Assembly: GCF_964204645.1 (NCBI RefSeq)
Contig: NC_134030.1
Location: forward strand, 13,542,447 to 13,606,446
Origin: Tubulanus polymorphus
Taxonomy: Eukaryota > Nemertea > Palaeonemertea > Tubulaniformes > Tubulanidae
DNA length: 64,000 nucleotides
Direction of reading: 5' to 3'
Within the stretch, counting starts at the first letter, position 1, and every line of letters begins with the position of its first letter. Below, piece after piece: positions 31,948 to 44,150 of the stretch. Position numbers and translations under genes: made by a program. A model generated the notes under the pieces. That model searched no databases. It was not told the origin of the DNA and was given only the letters and a program-made list of their open reading frames with translations.

Positions 31948-33194
31948 TTATAGACGGATGCCGGGCGCCGCAGGACGTCCCTTTGGTAAACGCGTAGCCT
32001 ATATGTGGATACTACGAAGTGTCTTTTTAACCGAATCTGACTTACTGACAAAGTCAGAATAAAATGACGTCAGAGTACGTCCGGTTTGACGTTCATGGGG
32101 AACTCGGAAGTAGAATTACGTCACGCTAAAATCCGGCAGCCCATTAACTAAAATAAGGAAACTTATGGGTCGGGTTATTTCAGAATTTATTTATTAAATT
32201 TCGAACAAGATTGGGTCGATGAATAGTTTAACAATGAACCGCGTTGATCGAACGTGTTCGAAAAGCTGAAATTCCCTGAGCAACGGGAGCGAATTCATAA
32301 TAAACAAACCACGCGCCGGGCCCTGGTTCGGCAGCCATCGCAGGTTCGAATCCCGGAGAATTACGCTCTCGCGCGCGCGTGCGACAGTCAACCCCAGCCG
32401 TAGTCAGTAACCTGTCTGTGGTTTAGTTTCACGATCGGATATTTTCACAAACCAGTCAGGAATGGGAAGGTCATTTTTGTATGCAATCTTCGTCAGCCAA
32501 TTTGACTGACGAGTAATTTGCCTGGCATTTCATTGTCCATTAAGGTATACGTCTAATTTTTGTTGTAATCGACGCACAACAGATTCGTAGTTTGTCTGAT
32601 ACCTATAACACCTCACCTGACGATCTTAATCCATGTGCAAATCGGCCGTTAAGTGAGAGTAAATTTCCGTCGAGTCAACAGCTGCCATTTTGAAAATTAC
32701 TGGAGGGTGCTGGCACCTGTGGAATTTGGCCAGGACAACAGCACAAACTAACGAAGCGAAACGACGAAATTGAAAAAAATTAAGAAATCAACACTAATAA
32801 ATTACTGGAGGGTGCTGGCACCTGTGGACTTTGGCCAGGACAACAGCACAAACTAACGAAGCGAAACGACGAAATTGAAAAAATTAAGAAATCAACACTA
32901 ATAATTCACATTTTTCTCCATCCAGAATCTATTATTTCATTATTCATCATGGAAAGCACGAAGATTTGAAATAGATGTTTGAAAACCATCAAAAATAAAA
33001 ATTGTCGTTTCGTCTTGGAAGTTTTATATAATTCCTTGTAGGTCACCTTGTCTATCATGCCAAATGTATGCAATACACAGAAATGGCGGCCAATCATGGC
33101 GAAATTTGTGGAGAAATTAATTAATTTCTCAAAATAATGTTGATTAATCATTCGAAACATACATAGAATTGGATTATTTCGAAAGGCACCTGTG
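31948..33194. other. Duplicated host repeat block
   Basis: 31952-32790 repeats 6600-7450 in the same orientation with very few differences. 32696-32798 and 32801-32903 form a tandem duplication of about 105 bp (AATTACTGGAGGGTGCTGGC ...). 32905-33235 repeats 30630-30965. No coding sequence was recognised. Confidence 0.6.
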
Positions 33195-33690
33195 TTAATG
33201 TCTATTTCAACCTGACTCGAGAGCATTCCGGGTGGCCTAGCTCGCATATTTGGTAGTACATACCTGATTAAGGTCTTAATAGGACCAGAAAGGACAGGCA
33301 GTCGACCTAAATCATCATTTTTTAATCCATTTGATACTGTGTTGAAGGATATCCAAAAAGTTTTCACTGAAAGGGGTTAAATGAAGAGAAGTGACTCCAT
33401 GATTTGAAAGTTTAACAATATGTTTCCATGCCTACGTATCAAATTTCAGTTGGTAGGCATGGAGACATATTGTTAAACTTTCAAATCATGATGTCTCTTT
33501 TCTCTCAGGAACCCCTCTCAATACATATTTTTTCCTTCAATACAGTTTCGAATGGATTAAAAAATGATTATTTAGGTCGACTGTCAATGCATTCTGGTCC
33601 TAATAAGACTTTTATCAGGTATGTACTACCAAAACTGACTGAGCTAGGCCACCCTGTATGCTCTCAAGTCAGGTTGAAATAGACATTAAT
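33195..33690. mobile_element. Fold-back element, palindrome of about 495 bp
   Basis: The left arm (33195-33428) and right arm (33448-33690) are imperfect inverted copies: for example CATGCCTAC / GTAGGCATG at the loop, TTTAACAATATG / CATATTGTTAAA, and GGGTGGCCTAGCT / AGCTAGGCCACCCT. The loop is about 19 bases. There is no coding capacity. It could be a fold-back MITE or an inverted duplication of host repeat sequence. Confidence 0.8.
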
Positions 33691-35740
33691 TTGTGAATTA
33701 AGCCATTACTTGTGGACTGAAGTGAATAGAAAGTATATTTTTGAAGTGTTACTTTTTTCAACCGTGTTTTGGTCCTTGTCATCCCTAACGTTGGTATAAG
33801 CTCATCCGATTATAAAAAGCTTACCACCAACGATGATTAGGTAACAAACTACCCCAGCCGCAGCGCTGAAATATGTAATCATTCATCTAATTTATTGGCC
33901 CTAAAACTGCGGTGAGTCGGGTTGTCGTACGGTTTGCTTAAAATTTCACGGCAGCGCGGCGGCCCGCGGATCGGCACGGTCTCGCTCCGAGGAGGAGCAG
34001 CGACATCGCGGTCGACAGAAACATTAGTCTCCGCCCCATCTTTCACCAAATAAGGAACTCGGTACCGCTGGCCACTATTGCTGGCCACTATTACTTTTGA
34101 GCCGTAGATTCCCGGAACTATACATTCCCGGCGAATAAAAAACAAATAAATATTTTTTCGCGAGAGAAATCAATTTTTGTATTGACATTTGAATTTTCCT
34201 GCTGATAATTTATTCGATTTTTCTCTGGCAGAAAATAGTTATGCGATCATGCGTTTCAAAGCGTCTTCCATTTTTTCTCTGGTACTGTAATTAAAAAATT
34301 CGTAGGAATTTTCTCGTCTTCCTTTACTTTTCAAATCGAGCTAATTTCTAAATTAACACCAGGTCAATCTTGCAAAAAACCGTCTCAGTTTTACCAATGT
34401 CGGTTTTTACATTATGGTTTTACAAAGTGGTTTAAACCATTAAAACATTCCTGATACAATCTAAATCGAAATAGTAATCTTTTGAGCAGATGTGGTAAAC
34501 CGACCTACCCCGGGTAGCCAAAGACCAGTTTATCTTCAGAAATGGGTCAAGTTTTTGTGCATCTATATTGAACCCTCACAATCACAGCATCTATTATCCC
34601 TCACAATCACGGCTTCTATATCACCCTCACTATCACAGCATCTGATTTCACCCTCAAAATCACAGCATCTATATCATCTTATTGCCGATTGTCGAATCTA
34701 GAAATGGTCGACTCAGGTTTCTGGTTGCCGATTGCCGATTGTAGACCCGAAAAATGGTCGACTGCCAGGTTTTTAATTGCCGATTGTCGACCCGAGAAAT
34801 GGTCGACTATCAGGTTTCTGATTGCCGATTGCCGATTGTCGACTTCTGAAAATTACTTCACGTGACTCTTTCTATCGATCTGCGCGTATTAATACTTTTC
34901 TCAGTGAAAATGTTGGAACCAACCCGCAGATCTACTTTTACCTGGGTTCTGGAGTTGAGCCATTTTCCTAATCAAATTATAAGCCCAAATTTTTAATAAC
35001 CAGAAATTAATCGAACCTTAAAGAGTTGAGTTTCATCTTTCCCCCGCCACTAAACTATGGCATTAGTTTTCATTTAGTTTAAGTTTAACTATAAGAATTG
35101 ATTTAATTTCTTCAATAATCTAATGCTCGGGACACAAATCTACAGAACAATTTCAATATTGATATAAAATTGATAGATTTTAAGAATTAGTAATCTGAGT
35201 TTCTTCTTTCGCGAGTGTCATTGAAAACAATTACGGTGTTCCTATAGTAGGTCTAGTCACTGACCATATCTTGAGTGTTTTTGTTACACTCCATACGTGA
35301 ACGAGGTTGTTTTCAAATCGCTGTTGGAAATAGTAATAACTGAATAGGCCTATATATGTGCGTATTATGTTCAATGTATTGTAGATTGTAATATCCTGTA
35401 ATCCTTATTATAAAGCGAACAACCGAACAACCTGTACTGCTGTTCACGCTTGTTTGTTCAATTTACTGTTCAGCTGATTCTGTAACTATAAAAGGGGAAA
35501 TAGTCAAAACTGAGTTAGTTCACTATGAGAAATACGCCTCGTTGTAAGTACTGTCAGAGTGCGCTGTCGTCTCTAAGTTTGGATCGAACCTGGTATAACC
35601 GAAAATCGCTATGATTTCTTAATCTTAAGGCGGGCGGCGTAAGTCGTATGAAAAATTTAAGCTGCAGTGACGAAGCGTCCGTCACTTAGATTTCATCTAT
35701 TACATTATATCGTTAATTTTAACTTTTATCGTTAATATTT
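33691..35740. other. Host region with two small tandem-repeat arrays
   Basis: 34568-34680 has four units of about 28 bp with CCCTCA(C/A)AATCACAGCATCT. 34683-34850 has three or four units of about 56 bp built on ATTGCCGATTGTCGAC and AAATGGTCGACT. A TATAAAAGG box at 35487 could belong to an LTR or host promoter. The 89-codon frame at 33879-34145 (-) shows no protein features. Nothing else was recognised. Confidence 0.45.
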
Positions 35741-36988
35741 TTAGTATTGAATACTATGTAATTGAGAATTTATGATATTTAATTGCGCGTCAGATATAAG
35801 ATAAATGTGCATTTTGTAATTTAAACTTCCTTTTTTCTTTTTCATGAATAATTGCATTCCATCTTTAGTATTCTGTAATTTTTTCCCAGAACCATGCAAT
35901 AAGTTATCTTCAGTTGTTCTAAAATCTAACCATAATGCATATTTATTACCAGTATAATAATCAATTTGATTAATATTACAATTTTCAAATGATTTTACTT
36001 TTTCATTCATAAAATGTTTTTTAATTTCTGGCCACTGGTGAATCATTCTCATTCCTTGGCAAAATATCTTATTTGCTATGCCTTCAATTGTTATTTCTAC
36101 TTTTGATATTTCCGGATTATAATAATTATCAACATTTATTGCACCATTAGAATATGTTGCAATGGTAAAAAATATTAATACGCCTTTAATAGATCTTCTT
36201 GGGTAGTTAATATTCTCATTGATTATTTCATCATTTGCATTAATAGTAACAATTTTAAATTTTTCAATATAATCATATAATAATGAAAATCCTTGATGAT
36301 ATTGAGTTTGAATTATGCTAGAAATATTTTCATCAGTTACTGTGTCATATTCTAAACATATATTCGATAATTTATAACCCATATCATTAACTACACTTGA
36401 TAAAACAATTTCAATAACAGGAGCAAATGTTATTTCAAATAAAATATCTTCTTGTATAACATATTTATATAAAGGTGCATTATTATTTATCAATTCAAAG
36501 TCTAATGGAATTTTATATTTACTACCATAAACCTTTTTTATTAAATTATCTTCAGCATTAGTTACTATTGCGTTATCAGCGTCTGATCTTTATTTATTTT
36601 GATTTAAGGATTAAATTCCTTGAAATATCATATTATTTCTATTTTCTTTTGTTAACCATAAATCTTTATAATACATAAATAAATTATCATTTTCTAATGA
36701 AAAAACTATTTCTGTTCCAATCTTTACAATTAATGTTTTAATCAAATATCTTCCAACATTATCAACAACATAATTATTATCATGACCAGTTACTTTTATA
36801 TCAGCCGATAAATGAATACTATTTGGAACATAAAGAGTATTTTGTGTTAATCGAGGAATTCTAACATACAAAGTTTCATCAGGATTAATATTAGAAGGAT
36901 TATGAGTAATCAAATGATGAGATCTCTCTGCTTTAATGGCATTAGATATTCTAGAATTCTTAGAAGGATTTATATAACTCCCACTCAT
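35741..36988 (-). pseudogene. Major capsid protein remnant (element 4)
   Basis: It starts at 36988 and has the same landmarks as the other copies: YVRIPRLTQNTLYVPNSIHL, DNVGRYLIKTL, WLTKENRNN (intact Arg here), then a stop and frameshift near 36600, then DMGYKLSNICLEY, PRRSIKGVLIFF, ALWLDFRTTEDNLLHGSGKK and ISDAQLNIINSQ at the end. Divergence from elements 1 and 2 is moderate. This copy keeps the ancestral C-terminus ending soon after ISDAQLN, which shows that the longer tail in element 2 is a local addition. Confidence 0.8.
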
Positions 36989-37009
36989 TTATTTAAAAAA
37001 GAAATTTAC

Positions 37010-38211
37010 TTAATTATTTTTTATCATATTCACTAATCCAAAAATAATTGCACTTACAACTGTGATTGAAAATAGAATTATATGTTCAGCAGCAAAACTA
37101 ATAATGTTTCCAGCAGATTTTAAAATAAAACTAACAATTGATGCAATAATTCCGGGTAAAAATGCAGCAGATTTTTTTAGATAGTTCCCATAAATATTTT
37201 GCTAATTTTTTAAAACCATCTTTAACTTTATCCTGTATAGAATTATTATGACTTGGAGGTTTATCCGGTTTATTGGGAGTAGGCGTAGATTTCAATGAAT
37301 TTGAAATAGCTAAACCAATTGTTGTAAATAACATAGTTACAGCTGTTAGAATTGAAAGAATTGTGATACCTTCCAGTTTAAATAATAATTTTATTCCATC
37401 TTTTAATGATATTTCAGAATTTTGTTTTATCAACAAATCTTAAAAAATAACTTTTAATCTATTAATATCATAATCATATGATTTTAATTATAATTTCATT
37501 TCATCTTTCTGAAATCCTATGTTATATTCTAAATCATTCTAATTTTAATTGTTCTATTTCTTTAGTTTTATCAGTTTTTTCTTTTTTTAAAGTTCTAATT
37601 TTAAAATGTCTTTTACTTTTTTCATGCGCAAATTTATCAGCTTCATTTCTTATACTAATAATTTCCCTAATTGCTTTGTTAGAAAATATATTTAAATCTT
37701 CTAATTCTTGATCTGTTGCATCAATTAATCCTTGTTTTAAAACATCAGTTATTACATTACTATTACTAATTCTTTTAATTCTATCTGGACCTAAATCACT
37801 CAAAGTTGATTTTGTTAATATTCTATTTTTATTATTTTTATAAGTGATATAAATATTATAATCACCTTTCAAATGATAATACTATTTACCATTATCTAAA
37901 AATGTTAATTGATCTGCTAAAGGTCCAACGTCTTCATCATTTATGTTCAGTTTAGAATTTTCAATTATTCCTTCTAATTTAGGTATTTTGTTTAAATTAT
38001 CTAAATCTTGTATTACTAAATCTGGATCTAAATTTTCAGGATCTAATTGTGATTCTGCATTTTTAATATAATCAGGCATATTTAAATTATTATTATATTC
38101 TGGCTCAATACCGTCATTAAAACTTGTTTCACTAAAATCAGGTGGTTGTTCTTCAGTTATACCAGGTTCATCGAAAGTATCCATTCCAATATATTCTCCT
38201 TCTACTTCCAT
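37010..38211 (-). pseudogene. Coiled-coil membrane protein remnant (element 4)
   Basis: The start at 38211 encodes an acidic N-terminus, broken at 37882, then YHLKGDYNIYITYKNNKNR, then the coiled-coil region with a deletion near 37534, and finally LKDGIKLLFKLEGITILSI, TPTPNKPDKPP and the terminal hydrophobic segments. It lies directly upstream of the capsid remnant, the same order as in elements 1 and 2. Confidence 0.75.
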
Positions 38212-38225
38212 TTATATATTAAAAA

Positions 38226-38325
38226 AATTTAAATGTAAAACATAATATTCCTCCTATTATAATACTTATGCAAGTTATAACTAATTTAGTATTTTCATGG
38301 GATTTATTATCATTATTAGGGTTTT
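38226..38325 (-). pseudogene. 3' end of the large conserved Polinton gene (element 4)
   Basis: The - strand reads NDNKSHENTKLVITCIS followed by a hydrophobic IIIGGILCF tail, matching the end of the genes at 19157 and 52091. Homology stops at about 38320, where a GGGTTTTCTGT...ACAGAAAACCC hairpin begins. This marks the right boundary of remnant 4. Confidence 0.65.
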
Positions 38326-39713
38326 CTGTTTCTTCACAGAAAACCCGAAAGCAAAAAGAGAATCCAAACCATGTATAAGGAGCACCAAGAATTATATTTC
38401 ATAAAGGAATACACTTACATAGTCAAAAAGTACATCAGATAAGAAAAATAAACAAATACGCTAAATGTAAACTTATGTAGATACCTCATGCTCAGGAAAA
38501 TACAAGTATTCGAGAAAAATATACATGTATGTTATAAGTAAAGGGCAAAATCGTGATATACCCAAATGATAATAACCGGATACAATGCAATACAATAAAA
38601 TTACAATACTTAGGTATTGTGAACATCTACTTAGGTCAATGCAATAGATAATACATGATAAGACAAGATGAACCGAAAATAAGTAGATATCTGATATGAT
38701 AAGCATATTATGATATAATATTAATAATATGATTGAATGAATAATAAGGCTCTAGATTGCTGCACATCCCAATCCCAATAATGATATACACCGGTCATGC
38801 ATATCAAGTAGAACTACCAGTTTTTGCCACAATATGTATATACATATATTCACTGTATTATGTATTTATGAAATTATATATATATATATATTTTTGTTAT
38901 TCATTTCACACTCCACATTTCGCGTGAGTTATAGAAATTTAAAAACTACGTCCACAGTTGTCGGCGAGGCACCATCGCCGTAGAATATCGTGCCATTTCT
39001 TCGGCGTAGCGAAATTTGATGGGCAAAGTGTGAACCCGATAATTTTCCCTAAATACTATTCATTATACCTCTTCTTTCTTTTATTTTCGAATAAAATATT
39101 AGCCAATACGCATGGAACATATATATATCCTTTATGGATAAGTCAACTAACGACTTCATTAAAATACCCAAAAATTTGGAGATACCGTCTACAACAACAT
39201 TCTCAAGAAATGGTTGGACTGGGTGGAAGTTAACTAAATAACGAACACTTTCAGAAAGCTTTCCTACCTAGCATAGATGTGACATGGTAAACAGATTAAT
39301 CAGCCACTGTAAACAAGAGTCACTTTTACCATGAACAACACAAAAGTGAGATACCTAACCAAGCCTATCAGAAAAGAATTGAAAGTTAACCAAAATGTTC
39401 CGATACCTCTCCCCCATACTAATAATCAATGTATATTGCTTCTGCAATGAAAACTAAATCATAAAAACAAGGTCTGCAGAACGAAAAGAAAATTTTGTGG
39501 TTGACGTCAGGCCACTAGCACATAATAACCCTGCAGAATCTTATCTCAATATCTAAAAAGAAAAAAAAAACAATTTCGATTTCTTTAAGATATACTATAA
39601 ATCAGACTGTAGAAGATCTCTGTTTTCAAAATACTGAGGGAGGGATTAAGTCCAAATGTATCAATATATTGGAATCGTGAATTCGCTGCCTGAAATCTGA
39701 AACCGTGAAAATC
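38326..39713. other. Host sequence, no genes recognised
   Basis: It begins with a short hairpin (38321-38348). It contains an (AT)n run at about 38872-38893 and a poly-A-rich stretch at 39556-39570. It separates Polinton remnant 4 from the Gypsy retroelement and may include the Gypsy 3' untranslated region or LTR, but I could not find a matching second LTR. Confidence 0.4.
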
Positions 39714-39917
39714 AACGACGTTTATAACAAGAACGTTTTCTGCGTTTTCCGTCTAATGAATGCGTACGGAAGTACTCGCGTTTCGCTTCTTCGTTTAAAT
39801 CATCTTCTGATACCCACTGGTGACCGAAACCACCAGCCCATTTAACGTAAAAAGTTTGTTTACCCTGACAATTTTTCATCCGTAAGATTCTATCTATCGC
39901 GTAAAATTTGTCCAGAT
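39714..39917 (-). pseudogene. Gypsy C-terminal chromodomain-like segment
   Basis: One frame away from the integrase stop at 39926, the - strand reads DLDKFYAIDRILRMKNCQGK, then TFYVKWAGGFGHQWV and ends near KRSCYKRR. The Y-x-I-D/E-x-I-L start, YVKW and the spaced W match a chromodomain. A one-base insertion explains the separate frame. Chromodomain integrases target elements to chromatin marks. Confidence 0.65.
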
Positions 39918-39925
39918 CATGATTA

Positions 39926-41107
39926 CTAGGCGTACTTGCCCTCTGTTTTGACTAATTGATGAGTCCGTTTATTCGAATTTGTGATAACCCGAGATTTTCG
40001 GTCAACTCGACCTACGGTTCTATCACTATCCGTTACTCTAGTTTGATGAGTCGCATCGGCCTGATTAGGTTCAGCTGCCAGTTTTAACTGATTCGAAGTA
40101 TCTTCAACGTTATGATTGTCATTCCTGCCATAATGAGGCTTCAAGCGAGCCGCTTTGACGGGAGAAGGATGAGACTTGTCATCCAGACATGAACGCAACC
40201 TATACGTGAAATTCTTGCCACCATGAGATATATAGAATGGTCCGATGAATTTGTTAGTAAGCTTACGGGACTTTCCTTTAAGCACCCGTTCATTTTTGAG
40301 CCATACTTTATCACCTAATTTATAATCGGGATCCTTGGCTTTCTTGTCAAAATTTCTCTTATTCCTATCTTGCATAACAGCCTGCTGCTTGTTTGCAATA
40401 AGTTTTACCGATTCTAGATTTTTCTTGAGACGATTTATATGATCTACTACGGGTAGAGGAAGATTGTCTTTTGGGATCAAAGCTGTATCAATAGGTAGAG
40501 GCATTTCTTTCCCAAAAACAATATGATAGGGCGCAAAACCTGTTGAAGCATTAGGAGCCGCCCGGAGAGCCATAAGGACGCTAGGCAAGACCTCAGGCCA
40601 ATCAGATTGGTCTTCCTTGATATGGGTTCGGATTATCTGAGCTAACTCGCGGTTTGTCCTTTCACAGGATGAGTTTGTCTGCGGATGGTAACTAGAAGTC
40701 GCAGTTCGTGTGACCAGAAAGAGTTCGCATACTGACGTAACGAGACTCGACAGAAAATTTCTGCCACGGTCTGAGACTAACGAGCGGGGTGCACCATATC
40801 GAGCAAATATTTCATTGTAGAGTATTTTTGCCACTTCCGAGGCTTCCTGTGTTTTCAAAGCAAATGCTTCACACCACCTAGAATAGCTATCAACCAACAG
40901 TAATATGTGCTTCTTGCCATTTGGAGCTTCCGTTAATGGACCTAAGAAGTCCATGTGCCACCTTATAAATGTGTCCTCAACAGGCATATTTGTCAAGGTA
41001 GGCGGTTTAGCGTGAGCTTGTAATTTAGCTTCTTGACATTTAACGCAAGAACGAACATATTGCGTAACATCTCTGAACATAAACTGCCAAAAGTATTTTT
41101 GACGCAT
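39926..41107 (-). pseudogene. Gypsy integrase
   Basis: It has a zinc-binding remnant (YVRSCVKCQEAK), the catalytic core WHMDFLGPLTEAP (first Asp), LVSDRGRNF (second Asp) and SSCERTNRELAQ (Glu), and the C-terminal GDKVWLKNERVLKGKSRKL and FIGPFYI (GPY/F-like) region. The frame is open for 393 codons. The first part of the integrase, with the HH zinc ligands, is in other frames upstream (41133-41447). Confidence 0.9.
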
Positions 41108-41777
41108 CTTATGATAGGTTTTTTGAATACCGTTATGGCCTCCTCCTGCTTTGTAATCGTGATACTAAAACTAAGACATCATGTCGTACATCCTTAGGCA
41201 CTACGAGTACTGACACTGGCTCAGAAAATTCTCTATATCTACCGAAACTGCGATATAAGAGGCCGTCATAGATATGAAAGAAATCAGTTTTAGCAATAAG
41301 ATGCTGAGCTTCTGCCTTATTCGAGGGAAGATCCCCTAACTCTAAATACTTAATCATTGGTAGACACTCATTACATGACCGCTGTAGAGAATAGAAATCT
41401 ACAGTGTCCAAAACATTGACGCTTTCACTATCACAAGAAACCGGCATTTCAGACGCATAAGTGAATTCCCACTTCCTCCCAGGTTTCCAAAGGAGAAGTT
41501 ACTGCTACATCTGTAGGAGAGGGATGTTCGTCATGATCCTCGTCATCCACTATCTCCGGGTATTCTCTACGAGATACTACATCTGCATTTACATTCTTTT
41601 TACCAGGTCTTTGTATGATTTTAAATTCATAAGATTGTAACTAGGTAGCCCAACGCGCCACACGAGTATTAAAATCTTTAGCCTTATTTATGTGTGTCAA
41701 TGACATGTGATCTGTAAAAAGAGTAAAAGGTTTACTTGAAAGATATACACGGTACGTATCAATGCCTACGACGATTG

Positions 41778-42817
41778 CTAAGCCTTCTTTGTCCCTAGTA
41801 TCCCAGCGACGCTGTGAAGCAGACAGAGCTCTGCCCCCATACGCAACAACCTGTTCGAGGCCATTCGCATCAACCTGACCCAGAATATAACGATTGCCGT
41901 GTCGGAAGCATCAGTGCAGAGAAAGTATTCCTTCTTCGGATCAGGGTAAGCTAATAAAGGAGGTGTCACTAAATGATTTTTGAATTTCTCAAATGCTGCC
42001 TGATGATCAGCAGTCCAAATAAATTTAATGTCTTTTTCCAAAAGTGAAGTAAGTTTGGTTGCAATCGATGAATAACCTTTGACAAACCGTCTATAGAAGT
42101 AAAAAGCCCTAGGAAAGACCGAAGTTCTTTTCTATTCTTTGGTACCGGAAATGAATTAATCACCTCACATTTAGCAGGATCTGCCTCAACTCCTTTATCC
42201 GAAAAAAGGAATCCTAAATAATGAACCTTATTCTGAGCAAACTTGCACTTAGATGGCTTCAAAGTCAAATTAGCTACCCTAAGTCGGTCAAAAACTAACC
42301 TCAAATGTTGCAAGTGTTCATCGAACGATCTTGAATATATCAGAATATCATCGATATATACTAAACAGAATGACCAGTGAAACCCACGCAAAACTTCATT
42401 CATCGTCATCTGAAATGTTGCCGGGCTATTTCTTAGACCGAAGGGCAACCGCTTAAACATGTAACTTCCAGTTTGCGTGACAAACGTGGTTTTATGCATT
42501 GTTTCTGGATCGAGTTTAATCCGCCAAAATCCGGAAGTCATATCAAGTGTAGTTAAGAAGCATGCATGAGATTCACCAATGGAATCGATTACATCAAGTA
42601 ACATTGGAAGCGGATATGAAATAGTTTTTGTGATACGATTCAAGGACCTATAATCAACCGCAAAACGATATTCACCGTTCTTTTTCTTAACCATAACTAC
42701 CGGAGACTGAAAAGGCGAGTTAGATGGGGCAATTATATCTGCCTGCAACATGTCATTTATTTGTTTCTCTTCCTCCTTCCCAATTTCAGGAGACTTGCGA
42801 TACGGAGCTTGGGCCAA
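41778..42817 (-). pseudogene. Gypsy reverse transcriptase and start of RNase H
   Basis: Landmarks are the VVMVKKKNGEYRFAVDYRSL fingers region, LDMTSGFWRI, the catalytic YIDDILIYSRS (YxDD box), LGFLFSDKGVEADPAK, and RNase H start YFLCTDASDTA. Frameshifts occur around 42030-42080 and 41850. The segment 41803-42474 is copied without indels, in inverse orientation, at 57205-57876 inside element 2. Confidence 0.9.
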
Positions 42818-43599
42818 GGAGGGTTATCTCCGGTATCAATTTTATGTTGGCCTATCGTAGTACGACCTAATTCCTGAAGATTGACAGAAAATCTATCAAG
42901 ATATTCCTCTAATAGATCAAGCAACCCACGTTTCTGTTCCTTGTTTAATTTAGTATCCGATAAGTCGAAATCTATAGGCTCTATCGGTGTTTTTTCACTC
43001 TCAGGAGCGAATTTTACAAAATCACTTGTATCATACGGAGGTAAATCAGCCGACGAAACTAATTTGTCCAGTGGCTTGTCCAAAGGAGTAATTGGCACTG
43101 ATTCATCAAGTTTTGATATAGACGCTATTGAGGACCCTTTCTTAACAGTAATTGGTTTGTTTGTCGGATTAATTAGCCTCATGCGGGATAAACCTTTACC
43201 TACCTTTACCAAGCATCTAGCTCCTGTAAAATTAAGATTAACCAACTCTGGCAATGGAGTAAGGAGCACTTCTGAACCATTCAGGTATTTCGGTAAGGAA
43301 ACTGCAATATCTGCTTCCGATTTTGGTCCTAGCCTAACAGATGTGATTGTTTTAGCAACAGGGCCTTGCAATGTTATCGGCAATATATGATGTGAACCAC
43401 TTTCTGCACTTTCCAATACGAAGCACTTATTCTTAAAATCCAAACTACCACCCATTTCTGTCATAAAATCTAAGCCGATAATCAAATTATGGTGTAACTT
43501 CTCAAATACGTGAAACTTGAATTTGTAAGGATTATCAACTCCAGGGAAGAGCACAGACAATTCAAGGGTACCTGCTACTGGAATATTGCTACCACTCAC
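42757..43599 (-). pseudogene. Gypsy protease C-terminal part and linker to reverse transcriptase
   Basis: It contains a retropepsin-like segment IPVAGTLELSVLFPGVDNPY followed by NLIIGLDFMTEMGG, the second half of a retroviral-type aspartic protease. The catalytic DTG/DSG part is absent; a TAG lies just upstream. The remaining 200 codons are the linker, ending close to QHKIDTGDNPP. The frame overlaps the reverse transcriptase frame, consistent with a frameshift mutation. Confidence 0.7.
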
Positions 43600-43664
43600 G
43601 CCGACACCAGGGCTCTAATTTACACTCCGCACACCTAGTTTTATTAAGAAATGACCGAGATACA

Positions 43665-44070
43665 AGTAATAGGGGTAATGGGTTTTCAGATCAAAGGTCG
43701 AAGGGTCGAGCTCATTAAAAAACAAAACATTAAAAGTAATTAAAAACTATAATATATTTTCATAACCGTGTGTATTTTATATTAAAACTAAATATTTATT
43801 CTAAGATATCAATAATCTAAAAAGCATATTGTATTAAATCAATTGGTCGCTCCACTTCGCTACCGCTCCGCTCCGCCACCAATTGATTTATTTACAATAC
43901 ACAAATTCATATAATCAAATATATTCAAATGATAATAATTATTCTATTATTCAACTGAAATACACACGGTTATGAAAATATATTATAGTTTTTAATTACT
44001 TTTAATGTTTTGTTTTTTAATGAGCTCGACCATTCAACCTTTAACCCGAAAACCCATTACCCCTATTACT
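43665..44070. repeat. Terminal palindrome of element 2, 406 bp
   Basis: The arms of about 112 bp (43665-43776, 43959-44070) are nearly perfect inverted copies. A second inner stem (AAATCAATTGGT / ACCAATTGATTT, near 43834 and 43878) encloses a GC-rich loop of repeated CGCTCC/CGCTAC units. The tips are AGTAATAGGGGTAATGGG. The paired GGTCGA motif is at 43695-43712. Confidence 0.9.
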
Positions 44071-44150
44071 CTTAAAATATTCATATAAATGAATAACATT
44101 TAAATCATTGAACTTCTAAAATCAATTTTAATAAAAAATTTAGTATTAAA

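Larger units (their letters stand above)
39714..43620 (-). mobile_element. pol: Gypsy/Metaviridae-type LTR retrotransposon pol region, decayed and 5'-truncated
   Basis: Reading the - strand, the order is protease, reverse transcriptase, RNase H, integrase and chromodomain, the Gypsy order. Several frameshifts break it (near 42790, 42010, 41770, 41450, 41120, 39925). Gag and the first part of protease are missing: the recognisable part stops around 43600, only 45-65 bases from the start of Polinton element 2. No LTR pair could be identified within the window. Confidence 0.9.

Noticed and set aside
33879-34145. Possible host exon on the - strand
   Set aside because: No splice context, homologue or domain could be recognised.
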